A DNA stretch of 63,093 nt from Calycina herbarum (GCA_001414485.1 LLEY01000261.1:1-63093); one strand, 5' to 3'. Positions 31,490 through 42,616 are shown, numbered from the stretch's first letter. Numbers and translations are program-made. The notes: generated from the letters alone by a model not told the origin.

Positions 31490-34400
31490 TAGTAGCCTCT
31501 ATTAAAGAGAGGTAACCTTAGAGGTTAACCTAGCCTTTAAGTATAGCTTAGATCACCTCCCAGTCCTTACTAGCCTACTATATACTAGTAGACTAGCTAG
31601 GAAGGACTCCCCGCTTAAGCTTAGTACTCTCGACGCTAAAGTCTTTAAGATAGTACTTTAAGGAAAGCTTCAAGAGCAGTGGCTCTTTAAGCTTATAAAA
31701 CAACTAGACAGGAACTCGCTTGAGACTTTAGTAGAGTTTATTATTAAGAGTATATATAGGGCGTACCTTAGTAGTACTAAGCGAGGGCTTGGTTATAGAG
31801 GTGGATACTCTTAGTAGAATAAGAAGTGCTAATCTACAGCTACCGAGGCTAGAAAGATACGAAGGCTAGGAGCTAGTATAGAGTCTATTAAAGGCCTCTG
31901 GAGAACACTTTAAGGAGAGATCTAGAAAGCAAAGAGAGAACACTTCCGCGGCCTAATTAACAAAGCTATAAAGAGTAAGGACGTCTTTAAGATTTATAAG
32001 TAGCACTAGAGTATAGGGGTCTATAGGTCCTCTCCTTTAAAGGACTTAGCAGAACAACTAGGCTTTACTACTTAGGAGAAACAGAAGATCCTAGTATAAG
32101 AACTACTTATAAATAAGGCAGAAGTCGGAGATATACTAACTAACACCCCGACTACCTCTACTTATTCTCCTACCTTAGATAGCTCTTACTCTACACGAGG
32201 TTGAGGAATCGGTTCTAGGAAAGGCCTCTACTACTCTAGGGGAGGACGAACTTGTTATAGGTGTCTTTAAGACAGCCTAGCCTTAGATCTTATACCTAGT
32301 CTATTCACTGTTTAAGGGGTATATAGAGACAGGCTTCTACCTAAAGATCTTCTACACAGCTATTATAGCTATTATCCTAAAGCTAAATAAGAAGGATAAG
32401 TCGTCTTCTTACGTATACCGGCTAATCTCTCTACTCTCGGTTCTTAGAAAGGGCCTCGAGAGGCTTCTAGTAAAGAGAGCCTCCTAGATTACTATTAAGT
32501 ACACTGTTCTCGAACCGAACTAGTTCGGAGCTCTCCTACTAAGAGCAGCCATAGACCTTATAACCTGTCTTACCTTTAATATAGAGAAAGTACTCGGGGA
32601 GAAGTAAGAGGCTTCTCTTCTTATACTTGATATTAAGGGTGCCTTTAACGCTATTCTTCTAGGCCGGCTAATTAAAAGACTCTAAGAGCAAGGGTGGCTA
32701 TATAGCTTTGTAGTATAGGTTACCTCCTTCCTATCTAGCAGATCTATTAAAGTAAAGCTAGACAGAGAAATAGGAGTATCTACCCCTCTTTAGTATAGGC
32801 TGCCTCAGGGCTCGCCTATCTCGCCTATTCTCTTTATACTCTATATCTAGCTACTTTTTACCCTAGAAGTAGGCTCTCTCCCGACACTTTAAAGGTTCGG
32901 CTACGCCGACGACATTAGACTACTTACTTTTGGGCCCTCTAAGGTAGGGAATACTATAGTCCTTATAAAACAGGTAGCTAGTATACTAGCTTAGGGGACA
33001 GAAGAGGGGATTACCTTTAATATTAAGAAGTCTAAACTTATCTACTTCTCTTATAAGAGAAAGTAAAAGGGAAGAGGTATCTAGCCCTCTCCTTCTATTA
33101 TAGTAGAAGGAAAAACAATAGAACCTATATAAGAGCTTTAGTAGCTTAGTATCTTCTTTGACTCTTGTCTTACCTTCTATAGCTACGTTAGAAGGATAGC
33201 TAGCAAGGCTATACTAGTAGCTAGTGCTTTAAAGGGAATAATAAACACTATACGAGGCTCTCCCTTATACTTACTTAAATAAGCTACTACTGCTTATATC
33301 CTGTCTATCGCCTACTTCAGAAGCGAGACCTAGTTCTCTAGACGTGCTAGGGTAAGAGAGGGCTAGGCATAGAGTATAAAAAACAACTGAATTAGCTGCT
33401 ATCTCACTCTACTAGATAGAGTAGTAGCTAAGTGTGCTAGGATTATCCTCCTAGTATATAAGACTACTCCTACCTTAGTACTTCTTATAGAATCTAGCCT
33501 CCTTACCTCTGAGATTAGTCTTATAGGTAGAAGTAAAGCACTCGAAGCTAGGACTCGACGACTCGACCTAGCTCACCTACTAAAACGTTGTACTAACAAC
33601 CCTTGCTCTAAAGCTAGGCTTACTTATCGTACTTATAAGGCTCTCCCTCTCTCTAAAGAGATCGACCCCCTCTAAGACCTACCGTAGAATAGAGGCTTTA
33701 ACTAGCAAGCCCGCCTTCTAGAAATAGAGGGGCCTAACTCCAGAGGAACTAAGGACTCTTATAAAGCTAGATTTCTTAAATTCCTTACTACTATCCTTGA
33801 TACAGACCTAGTTGTCTTCTCTAACAGCTCTCGCTTAGATAATAAGAGAACTGGCGGAGGTGTCTGTCTAATAAGAGGGGGAGCTATCCTTAACACTAAG
33901 GTTTACTTCTTCGGTATAACACTTGAGATCTACGATATAGAGGCTAGAGCTGCTCTTTATAGACTAGAACTAGCTATCTCCTCTTCCTTCTAGCCTCTAG
34001 CTAGGAAGTGCTAGATCTGCCTTAACAACCTTAAAGTAATACTATAACTAACTTACTAGTCTTATAGCACCTCGCAAGAGACCTTTAATAGAGTTAACGA
34101 GTTAGCTCTATTATACCCTAGGAAAGTTTATACTAGGTGGTGCCCTAGTTATATAGGAATTAAAGGGAACGAGATAGTAGATAGAGCTACGGGGAGAGGC
34201 GCTCGGCTACTCTCGCTTAACTCTTTGTCTTCTTCTCCTCCTTCTTCTTCTCTACTCTATACTGCTACGCTTAAGAGAGAGGTTAAAGAGTCAGGGACTT
34301 AGCTTATAAAGAAGCTCTAGAACACCACAGCTCCTAGTCTATACAAAGACCTAGGGCTTATTAACTAGTCCTTAAAGCCAAAGACACTTCACCTACTAAG

Positions 34401-34700
34401 AGAGGTCCTAGCTCGCCTAATCGTAGCTTGCTCTAGCCACGGAGACTTTAACCTATATCACCTTCGCTTCTTCTACCTCGACACACTACTTACCTCGGGT
34501 AAGTGTAAGTGTAGTAGAGGAAAAACTTAATTCCACCTTCTCTTTTGCTAGCTAGCAAATAGAGTAGCCCCAGAACTACTTATAAAGGCTAAGAGGAATC
34601 CACAACTTCTCTTTAGCCTACACTGCAAGGAACTCTTTTATAAGGTCTACTATAAGACAAAGTTTTATACTAAGATCTACCCCTTACGATACTTTTAAAC
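31490..34700 (+). pseudogene. LINE reverse transcriptase / RNase H remnant
   Basis: Continuation of the LINE second ORF. Stops interrupt a clear RT: LVKRAS, LDIKGAFNAILLGRLIKRL, LPQGSPISPILFILYI and GYADDIRLL. RNase H-like segments follow (SNSSRLDNKRTGGGVCL). The end carries GKCKCSRGKT and FHLLFC, the C-x-C...H...C tail. Confidence 0.85.
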
Positions 34701-34855
34701 TAATTAAGAACGAGAGCTGTTTCGGAAGTAGGGCTTCTCTTTAAACTATCTCTTGTAAATTAGCGTACTTTCTTTTACACCCCCTGTAGCCTAGGGCACC
34801 CCCCTAGCGTCATTTGCTCAACACTGGGACTTTATAAATAAATAAATAAATAAAA

Positions 34856-34867
34856 AATGTGGGCAGA
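34856..34867. repeat. Right 12-bp target-site duplication of the LINE
   Basis: AATGTGGGCAGA directly after the TAAATAAA tail, identical to 21911-21922. Confidence 0.9.
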
Positions 34868-35076
34868 TTGCTGTGGTATATTCGTATAACCAATGGGAGA
34901 GTTTTCCGCACACTCACCTATGCATTCTTTTTCACCTCACCAGTGTTAAAATGGCAACACCACCCTATGCCCAATAATTACATGCACAAATTCTCACATC
35001 ATGTCTCAATTCAATGAGCAATCACGACTCTTATCGCCTCAGAGCAAAGCCCAAGTAACCCCGGAGGTGCCAGCAA

Positions 35077-36924
35077 TGTCCCGAGTGCTTTACCTCGCTT
35101 AGCAAAACCTCTGGCGCAACGAACAGAAAGAAAGGTAGTACAATATTTACTTCTGTTTTCTTTTAATGATCCTCCAGAGACTCTCTATCGCCGCTCAGCC
35201 ACGAATTCTTCACGTCAGTGTCGCCTTGTCTGATTTCAGTCAGCTTTTCTCTAAAAAATGTGGAGATGGTGCCAAACACTTCTGGATACAAGTGAGGCAG
35301 AGGGAAGTGAGAAGAATTTCAGATGAGTTGGTGATAACAACTTATCATTTACCTCAAAATCTAGAATACTTTCAAACTAGGTCTTTTCTTACCGACTTCA
35401 ACAAGAGTAGCTCTTTGATGGACTGTTTAGAGCAAATTTTCTTTTTGTGGTTACCTCTTTCTCTCGATATATTCTGGGTTATATACTCGACTTGGGGTTC
35501 TCACGGAGGATTTGCCTGTAGTATGATTTCTATTATAATGATTATTTGCTTATGTTATATTGTTTAAACGACGATATTATCAGAACCACGAAAACGGGAT
35601 GAGATTGATAAGAAAAGACAGAGAGATAGGGCCTCGTACAGTCAGGGTCAACTTATAACCGACACATGCCACTTTTGCACCTAAACGCGGGGTAAACACC
35701 TTAAAATATTTATGCCGTCTGCTTATTTATAATATAATTCCTTTGAGGGGTTAACTAATTCGAGAGTTAACTATAATTCTATCTGCTCGAATTACCTAGT
35801 AGATCTATACGTAAAAAGTTATTATGTAGTTAAGTATGGCAAAGTAGCAAAGTGCACGTTTTACACCAAAAAGTAAGCGAAAACGCCGAGAAAAACGCAA
35901 CACCCCGCACGCATAAAGATTATATAAGCAGCACAGCTTACTAGCTTTTCGCATTAAATCAAAAGATAGATAGACTACTTCTTAAACTGAATTCTTGATC
36001 TTAGAAAAATCTATGGAGCGTTAGAGTAAAGATATGTATTGCAGAGTGGGTAAAACAGCTGTTTTTGATAGGGTTTTGGAAAGTGTCGGTTATAAGTTGT
36101 CTAGTACTATAAGTCTGTCTTTACTTGGGAAAACACGACTTCTAACCTTTTCATAGAAAAGACATATTTGCTAACCTTAAACTGCGTTTGTTATATCGCT
36201 TCAGTCTAGACCAAAAACAATATCGAAAGAAACAGGAAGAGTATTATAAAACGTGCGAATCGAACGATCTTCATAGGATTTTTCGCGAAGTCGGACTCGA
36301 GTTGATATTCTGCTTCTACGGCCTTCTGCTGGATTATCTTGGGTCGGACTACACTTCTTCGCTATATACGCAATTGTCTTACCTAAAATCGCAATTGGAG
36401 AAATTCCAGGGTTCTATAGCGACCTTTTAACGAGGATGGTTAAACCACGAGCGTCTAGCCTATATCCTCAGAGAACTCCAGCGCACGCCAGCATTACAAC
36501 CCCCAATTACGCTCCAAGAAGGCAATTCCCGTCACATGTATATTACTAGGTTGACTATAGAGGATCGTTATCACATAATAGTCAATCCAGCCCCTGTTAC
36601 ATCGGAACTTCCACAGCTTGTAAATCCCACGATTGGAATACTTCCAGACGAGCAGGTCAAAGAACCGATGACTGCCTACGCTTTTGCAACTCAAGGCAAT
36701 GACCGGATTAGCACAAATACCTTTAACAATATATGCCGGCTGGTAAATATTCACACCACCGTTTCCCGTTTCCCGGAAGGATACAAAACAGATATCTCGC
36801 GCTTTACACTCAAATCTGGGTTGTTGATGGTGGTATCGGTCTTCTCTATAGGGAGGATCAGCATTCGCTTGAAACTTTATTGTTACCGATTTTCAAGGGG
36901 AAGACAATTATCATTATGGAGTAA
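35077..36924 (+). pseudogene. Degenerate ABC-transporter gene, RIP-damaged left copy
   Basis: Colinear with the right copy at 51400-52947. Damage: stop where the right copy has Trp (near 35099, TGG to TAG), another stop near 35135, a stop at 35565 about 22 codons before the exon end, a TAA at 36428 where the right copy has Gln, and a deletion plus frameshift near 36805 that cuts the nucleotide-binding part. The G-to-A/C-to-T stops match RIP spreading from the island 200 bp away. A 451-bp MITE-like element sits in the first intron, whose acceptor TAG is also altered to TGG. The NBD remnant still shows LVNIHTTVSRFPEGYKTDI and WVVDGGIGLL. Confidence 0.8.
35649..36099. mobile_element. MITE-like element with 17-bp terminal inverted repeats
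   Basis: CAACTTATAACCGACAC at 35649-35665 is the exact reverse complement of 36083-36099. The 451-bp interior is AT-rich and non-coding. It is absent from the paralogous 47-nt intron at 52257-52303, which proves insertion after the duplication. The target duplication is not clear (a TA inside the repeat is possible), so the superfamily is unassigned. Confidence 0.8.
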
Positions 36925-36928
36925 GTAA

Positions 36929-37313
36929 TTTCCCCTGGTAACATATTTAGTATACTAATCTAAAGCCAGGCACGAAAGTTCCCAACATAAACGGCTTGAT
37001 GGATTCGTTGTAGAGGATTTCAAAGGGGAAATCTCCAATCGCCGCAGCAGCGCTTGAACTTTTCACATGCAAGAAGTCGGATATTATTTTGAAATCGCAC
37101 ATACCGGCGTAAGCCAGGCTGATTACGGGGTACTTAAACAAAAAGAAGTCATCAGGCTTGAGGCACGTGACATGGCCTCGCTTGCAGGTCAGCACACGTG
37201 TATATAAAGGCTCAAGCTCACCCTCCAGAAGAACACACTTCCGGAAAATCTGGTTCTGTGCTCACGATAAATGTTTACACATCCATCATCATTTTTCTTC
37301 CAGACCCCTCATA
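36929..37313. other. Intergenic region upstream of the 2EXR gene
   Basis: No gene recognised. GTATATAAAGG at 37199-37209 is a TATA-type element about 105 bp upstream of the 2EXR start codon and preceded by CACGTG-like sequence. Confidence 0.5.
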
Positions 37314-38113
37314 ATGACATTCCCTCACTTCCTTCGTTTACCTCTCGAAATCCAAAATATGGTCTGGACCGAAGCTACACATCTTGTTAAAGGCGTGCTG
37401 CGTTGGGATCAGATCCATTGTGTGGTTTTGGACCAACTCCCCTCCACCTCCAACGAATACCTCCATCTTGAATGCGTTCGTGAGCCCATTCCCCCTAGCC
37501 AATGTCATTACACACGAGATCGTCCGAACTGTTCTCACGGCGGGAAAAACTGCGACGGCGACAGGGAGTCCTGCTCAGACCCACGACTATGCTATGAACA
37601 CTCTCGAGTCTGTGATCATACACAATGCTACTACGCATGTCATAGATACACCACGTGGTCCGCAAGATTTCACGCCGTCTCCAAAGCAGCACGTCGCGCA
37701 ATCGGCCCTCTATCCGAGATATCTATAAGCAATCTGTAAGTCCTCAACGTATCCAAAAATATTAGCAATTAATTCTCGTTAGTTACCGCGAGGGAGACAT
37801 TCCGGATGTTCTAGTCTTCAGTCCTCGTTACGATATTATCGCTATAAAGGGCTGTTTTCGAGTGAACACCAGATATCAGCCACGGAAAGCGACCCTTCTC
37901 ACGAGGTGGCATGATATTTTTGGGTGGGATAGCGGAATATACGCTCGTCACATCCTAAAAGAACTAGAGCCATTAGAAATTATTGTTGTCATAGACCGTT
38001 ACCCTTTCATTGATATTGCCGAAATTGAGGAGTTTTTTTTGAAGGCAAAGGAGGCGGTCGAGTCGGCAGGGGATAGCATCCTTCTTCCTATCATCAGGTG
38101 TATCACGACGTGA
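37314..38113 (+). CDS. 2EXR-domain protein with a Cys/His-rich insertion
   Basis: Exons 37314-37735 and 37783-38113 (47-nt intron, GTAAGT...CTCGTTAG) give 250 residues. The N-terminus FLRLPLEIQNMVW is the first half of the fungal 2EXR signature (F-x2-LP-x-E-I-R-x2-IW), and VLVFSPRYDIIAI later is the expected strand. Between them, residues about 50-115 carry around nine Cys and several His (QCHYTRDRPNCSH, CSDPRLCYEH, CDHTQCYYACHR), which is unusual for the domain and could bind metal. 2EXR proteins are abundant in Leotiomycetes and Sordariomycetes; their role is unknown. The start follows a TATA-like box. Confidence 0.75.
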
Positions 38114-38297
38114 AACCTCTGGAGTAATTTTCTCAGACTCATTTCTAGCTGGAACAAATACAAACTGACGATCATCCTCCCTCCTCTCTCACTCGTGTCC
38201 GATACGGTATTTTTGGTGTAGATGCAGGGGTTCGCATCATGGTGTTTTCACAACGCAGGTGACTCCGCATCCTTCTCTACCCAAGCTGGAAACTCAT

Positions 38298-38990
38298 CTA
38301 CCGCCTCGTCTGAATCATTCCTTTTCTCAATAGATACCCCTGTAGATCTGCCACTGTCAAACGGTCGGACGGGACGAGCTGAGAAAACCTTTCAGCTAAA
38401 TGTTGGCTCCTAGGGAATACATTCTGAAACAATCTCTCTGCTTGATCCTTCGTTACATTTCCAAAAGTTACCTCGTAATCTATTCTGCCAGGGCGTGTAA
38501 TTGCAGCATCAAAGGCGTCGCGTTTGTTCGTTGTTATGATTAAAATGTGACCCTCATTTGTACTTGTGCCTTGAGATTGTTATAAGTTATTCGTACACAG
38601 AAAGGGAAAAAAACATACCGTCAAGAGCACTCAGAAGACTGGACAAGGTGAGTCGGCCTTTTTTGTCCTTGTCCTCACTGCTTCTATCACAAAGACCCTC
38701 CGGATTGAAATCCTCTAGTAAAACAATGCACCGAGCTGGAACGCTTGACATGTACGATGCTATATCTATGTCGTTTCGCCGATTCAGGTGGTATATTGGA
38801 AGCCCGAATGTGCTAGGGATGATTTTCCAGTTCCATGCTTACCGTGAAACAAGTAACCCCTTCTATAAGGGATTCCCCACTTTCCATGCATAGCTCGTTC
38901 GACTTCATAAAGTGACTCAAGCATTAGCGAGAACCAGACGTGGTATTCTAAGTCCAGCACCTGTATTGGGACGGCTAGTATTTCCAATCA
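38298..38990 (-). pseudogene. BCS1-like AAA ATPase fragment
   Basis: Minus strand. Walker A region WGIPYRRGYLFHGKHGTGKSS is followed by a frame change after SLAH; the next frame reads FGLPIYHLN, RCIVLLEDFNPEG (Walker B) and LSSLLSALDG. A GTATGT intron follows, then HILIITTNKRDAFDAAITRPGRI and YEVTFGNVTKDQAERLF, all matching BCS1-type AAA proteins (LLEDID, TTNHPEKLDPALIRPGR). The segment between Walker A and FGLP is several residues too short, so there is a deletion with frameshift. No N-terminal BCS1 membrane/import part is seen upstream. It is a decayed fragment; true BCS1 is a mitochondrial inner-membrane translocase. Confidence 0.75.
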
Positions 38991-39084
38991 TCGCCGTCGG
39001 AGATCTTATTTCAGAAACAAAATCCGCAAAGCGCGTAACCCATATGCGATACCTAGGTTTGTTGGACAGAGAAACAGAAACACC

Positions 39085-39917
39085 ATGGGCACCAAAGACA
39101 GAGATCAACTTCTCACTAAAAATGTGGATGTCAACAACAAAGTGAATATCGTTAACAGAGTGGATGAATGGAGGGCTAACATGCAAAACGAGAAGGCTGG
39201 CAAACTATCACATGTGTTTCAAGAGAAGAGGTTGGTGGGTAGCGAATCTAGGAATCACAGAAGTCCAACGCTATCTTCGACGCGTACAAGCACCCAGCTT
39301 CAAAGTCCATCCTATCTAGAGATGCATTTTTCCGAAGGAAGCCTAGTAAACTCAGAAAGCAGAGCCACAAGCTCAAATGACGAGCATGCACCAAGATCAC
39401 GGCGAGAGGGGCTCTCGACGTTCTCCAATTGGCCTTTATTCTCTCGTAGAAGGTACCGTTCATTTTTGGGGAGCTCTGCGGGCGATATGTCTTCCTCCGA
39501 AATTCCAACTTTACGAGACCGGAGAAGATCATTTTTGGAGTCTGAAACTATATCCACGGTAATTGCACAAGAAGAACTCGACTTGCTCAAATGTCATCTC
39601 CGCGACGCAGGGTGCAGTCGTCTCTTCCTCACGAGATTGTCAAAACCGACTCAAATGGAAAAGAAAAACTTGAGATCATGGAATTCGACGGAGAAACCAC
39701 GAGAGTAAAATTCCCGACTGACCTAGCTAGATACCTGAGAGAGAAACATGGATGGATAGGTATGATAATATTTCGAGGAGCCCCGCGAACAATAGTGCTT
39801 TCACACGTAGTGGAATATATCAAGAATGACGGTCTCAAAGGAGGAAAGAAGTTCGCTTTGGTGAGAATGGATCACGTGGAAAGATTCAGAAAAGCAATTC
39901 AGGAGCAGAGAATTTAA
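39085..39917 (+). pseudogene. C-terminal fragment of a DUF3723-type gene
   Basis: Two overlapping frames. 39085-39708 encodes a Ser/Arg-rich linker with RRRSFLES and TLRDRRRSF, and 39591-39917 encodes a 108-residue end: YLREKHGWIGMIIFRGAPRT followed by LSHVVEYIKNDG and KKFALVRMD. The latter matches the C-terminal module of the DUF3723 gene at 7.2 kb (YLKNRVGWIGVVIEKG..KRFALVK). A frame change near 39591-39700 separates linker and module. Either a frameshifted remnant or a short gene starting at 39591 that keeps only this module. Confidence 0.6.
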
Positions 39918-41022
39918 AGCAACGGAACAATTTCGAATGGGAAGCGTTTAATGGGGACAAAGCTGTTGGCTTATAATATCATCACGTGACAAGGTCGTTG
40001 GGTCGGACTGTTTGCTAATGCTTCTCTCATTTGATGAGGAGAAGGAGCATTTTGTTCATGGTCCAGCGCTAGAGAGACTGTGTAGGTTAACTAAAAATAA
40101 TATATTAGACTCTTCACAATGTCACGAGGTCTTGTCATCAGGGGCTCGCTTAGAAACCAGGGACGGCTTCTGGGATGAGTGACCCGATTGGTATCACTCT
40201 GTTTCTCACACCTCTCTCCATTTAGGTCTGTTACTTACTTTTTTGGCTTAGTCGAAGTTAGAGATGTCAACGCGTAATTTGTATTACGCGCTGAAATATT
40301 TCCATGACTCCCCACTTCAGAAAAAGCCACCGGTAATCCATTTACTATACTGTTTATTACAACTGAAGCAGGACATATCGCCACCTATTCATCTCTCCCG
40401 CCATCATTCCCCCTCTTCCAACCGTCCTACACCATCTCCTCAAACATATCTGACTGAGAAACCTGAGGAGGGAGCATGGCGGCATGCGATGGATGAGCAA
40501 AGCCCCCTCTGTGTACGATCTATCGTGGAGGACCTCGTGTGGTAGTTGCTGGTCAAACAGATCGTAGTAGGTGTCTTGTACCCACAGGCTGCCCCAGTCA
40601 TATTGCTAATCTCGACATCGTGGCCAAGAGAAGCCACCGCACGTCGTGTGTCCACCGGAAAAGCCAGAACCAAGTACCTCGCGAACAATGTCAAAATCGC
40701 TGGGGGATCACAGATATCTACCTCCCCTTAGATTCCAACTTACCAATGTTTGGTCGCAAGAGCGCTGCATCGCGATCGTGTGGCGCTTGCACTCAGCTCA
40801 GATCCAGGCCAGTACGCCTCGCGGCTTTTTGACGTCAACTGCGGGACCCAACCAGGAACCCGGCGTGAAGACGATGACTCCTCCAAGATGTTGGTTCCTC
40901 GGGTGATCTCACATCTCCAGGGGGTTTGCGAGTTCGCATAAAAGGGGTCTTTTCCCCTCTCGTCTTTCCCCAACTTGTCACCATCACCATCATCATTCAA
41001 ATACCTATCTGAGAAACCATCC
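39918..41022. other. Intergenic region, no gene recognised
   Basis: About 1.1 kb. Only short overlapping frames without domain signal. CGCATAAAAGGGG near 40935 is a likely TATA box about 85 bp upstream of the next start codon. Confidence 0.45.
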
Positions 41023-41961
41023 ATGGCCCGTCAATCTACCCGTCTTCGTGCGAAGAAGCACCCACAAGCTCCAGCAATCTCCCCGGACGAACTTCCAATA
41101 AAAGAAACACCAAGAGACGAGTTTTCCAAAGCAAAAAATACTGAACTCCTCCCCTTGAGCATTATGGAATCCGCCATCAGTCCTTTCATTCCTACGGAAG
41201 ATGGGGGCGCCATCGAGTCTGCCATCGAACCCTCTGACACCATCGTCACCGAAGGTCCAATGTATGCAGAGGGAGAGGGCGCGACCACACCTGCAATCGA
41301 ATCACACATCGAAACCCCGGCGATTGGAGAGGGAGGACTGTTGGACGGCGCGGCCAACACTGCTGCCTTTTCCGCCGAATCACACACCGAGGTCCCAATC
41401 AACAAGGACAGAGAGGCCACTGCTGTCTCCACCAAATCAAACACCCCAATCCCTGAGGATGAGGGGGAGACCATTGTTGTCTCCACCGCTGTATCACACA
41501 TCGACGTCCCAATCAACGAGGACAGAGAGGCCACTGCTGTCTCCACCGAACCAAACACCCCAATCCCTGAGGATGAGGGGGAGACCATTGTTGTCTCTAC
41601 TGAACCACAAAACAAAAACTCGACAACTGGGGAGAGCGCGGATGATCACTCAGCACCAGACTCTCATGTCCCACCACCGCGTAATGTGGACATGGGACAG
41701 ACTTCCACCCCGCAGCCGGCCTCTCTCTCTGCAACAGAGCAAACACACGAAGCCCAGGGAAACGAGGAAACTCCAACACAGGCCATCGCTGGACTGAAAC
41801 GTAAAAGAGATGCTGAGCAGACCACGAGAAGGAAGTTGAAATTGCAAAGAAAAAAGATAGAAGTCAAGATAGCGGATTCTGTGGAAAGAACTCGGGAGAT
41901 CCAGGGGAGGATCTACCAAATTGAACCCCTACGCGAGGATGAGATTGTGATTTTGGAGTAA
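41023..41961 (+). CDS. Low-complexity acidic protein with 38-residue tandem repeat and basic coiled tail
   Basis: The ATG at 41023 (context CATCCATGG, MARQSTRLRAKK) gives 312 residues. The body is Glu/Thr/Pro-rich and acidic with a 114-bp tandem repeat encoding PIPEDEGETIVVST segments. The last 60 residues switch to a basic coiled coil (LKRKRDAEQTTRRKLKLQRKK) and finish LREDEIVILE, a hydrophobic-acidic end that could act as a SUMO-interacting motif. N-terminal and C-terminal basic clusters suggest a nuclear protein. No family recognised. A TATA-like box lies 85 bp upstream. The antisense frame is also open because of the repeat and is rejected. Confidence 0.65.
   Translation: MARQSTRLRAKKHPQAPAISPDELPIKETPRDEFSKAKNTELLPLSIMESAISPFIPTEDGGAIESAIEPSDTIVTEGPMYAEGEGATTPAIESHIETPAIGEGGLLDGAANTAAFSAESHTEVPINKDREATAVSTKSNTPIPEDEGETIVVSTAVSHIDVPINEDREATAVSTEPNTPIPEDEGETIVVSTEPQNKNSTTGESADDHSAPDSHVPPPRNVDMGQTSTPQPASLSATEQTHEAQGNEETPTQAIAGLKRKRDAEQTTRRKLKLQRKKIEVKIADSVERTREIQGRIYQIEPLREDEIVILE
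41392..41619 (+). repeat. 114-bp coding tandem repeat
   Basis: Units start at 41392 and 41506 (GTCCCAATCAAC); the second is complete to about 41600 before diverging. Period 114 bp, 38 residues. Units are about 95% identical. Confidence 0.85.
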
Positions 41962-42292
41962 CCCGTGGGCGAGTAGTCATGAGATCAATGGAGGATCTGT
42001 GTTGACAGAGTTTGGTTTATAGGAATAAATGAATGTATTGATCAATCGAAAGCTCTCCTTTCGATCGTTTTTGACAGTATCTTGGAGACCCTGATCCTTC
42101 CCTTCTTCCTCAGCCAATTACAATATACACGAATTATCACATTGACTTTTTTTGTCGCCCCTTCTCTCCCGATTCCAATTTGGCAAGATTTCTGAAGCCT
42201 CCCCACTCCAGCACTAAATCTTCAATTTTCGACACATTTCGAACTTGAAATTGTTAGCAAACGAACCTTACACGAAGTTTCCTTGTATAGTC

Positions 42293-42616
42293 TCACCATG
42301 ATGTTTGAAATCTTACTCTTCTTTTTTGTTGCCACCACTGGGAAGACCGCGTTAAAATTTTCCTTCGACTGCCTTTTGCAGGCCACTTCTTTCTTCGTTG
42401 CACAACATCCCTCGTCGGTCCAAATATCGCTGTGATGTCTGAGATAGGATGTTTTTTCGGAAGGGTGCTTTGGTATTTTCCGACATTTGGTTGCCCTCCT
42501 CGCGCTCCAGAACAAGGAGCGTCCGCGAAACAAACTAATTCATGACAATCATGGGTATATTTGTAGAGGCACGGGTACCGATTAGCTTCTTGTTGTTCGC
42601 CTTCGATTTTTGACAT
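42293..42616 (-). CDS. Small Cys-rich protein related to the MSGSGGYY family
   Basis: Start ATG at 42616, 107 residues. YPCLYKYTHDCHELVC and FADAPCSG have the same spacing as the RCKYFFTHNCxHWVW and NAPCxHC block of the cassette Cys-rich proteins, so it is a third, diverged relative. The remainder (PKKHPISDITAIFGP, then basic KRRVRFQTSW) is not shared. It may contain an unrecognised intron after the Cys block, as in the cassette copies, so the C-terminal half is uncertain. Confidence 0.45.
   Translation of the reverse strand: MSKIEGEQQEANRYPCLYKYTHDCHELVCFADAPCSGARGGQPNVGKYQSTLPKKHPISDITAIFGPTRDVVQRRKKWPAKGSRRKILTRSSQWWQQKRRVRFQTSW

Larger units (their letters stand above)
21923..34855 (+). 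mobile_element. Tad1-like LINE (non-LTR retrotransposon), RIP-degraded, with nested LTR insertions
   Basis: Bounded by a 12-bp target duplication and ending in a TAAATAAATAAATAA tail. Without nested elements the LINE is about 5.6 kb. The second ORF is recognisable despite stops: endonuclease with AGDFNL near 24470, reverse transcriptase with LPQGSPISP and FGYADD (near 32900), an RNase H-like part near 33.8-34.2 kb, and a terminal C-x-C...H-x4-C motif near 34.5 kb typical of Tad1-type elements. TA enrichment and in-frame TAG/TAA at former Gln/Trp codons indicate RIP. It is surely inactive. Confidence 0.9.
15939..36924. repeat. Left arm of the inverted five-gene duplication (interrupted by transposon island)
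   Basis: Gene order here is vWA-like (-), Cys-rich (+), GM-WHV A (-), GM-WHV B (+), ABC-like (+). The right arm at 51400-58725 has the mirror order and opposite strands. The transposon island at 21911-34867 is inserted in this arm; without it the distance from GM-WHV B to the ABC copy is about 2.2 kb, close to the 2.3 kb of the right arm. One extra gene (20450-21503) lies in this arm. Confidence 0.85.

Noticed and set aside
41031..41615. 194-codon antisense frame
   Set aside because: It is the shadow of the acidic repeat in the plus-strand gene; hydrophobic Ser/Val repeats arise from the complementary strand.
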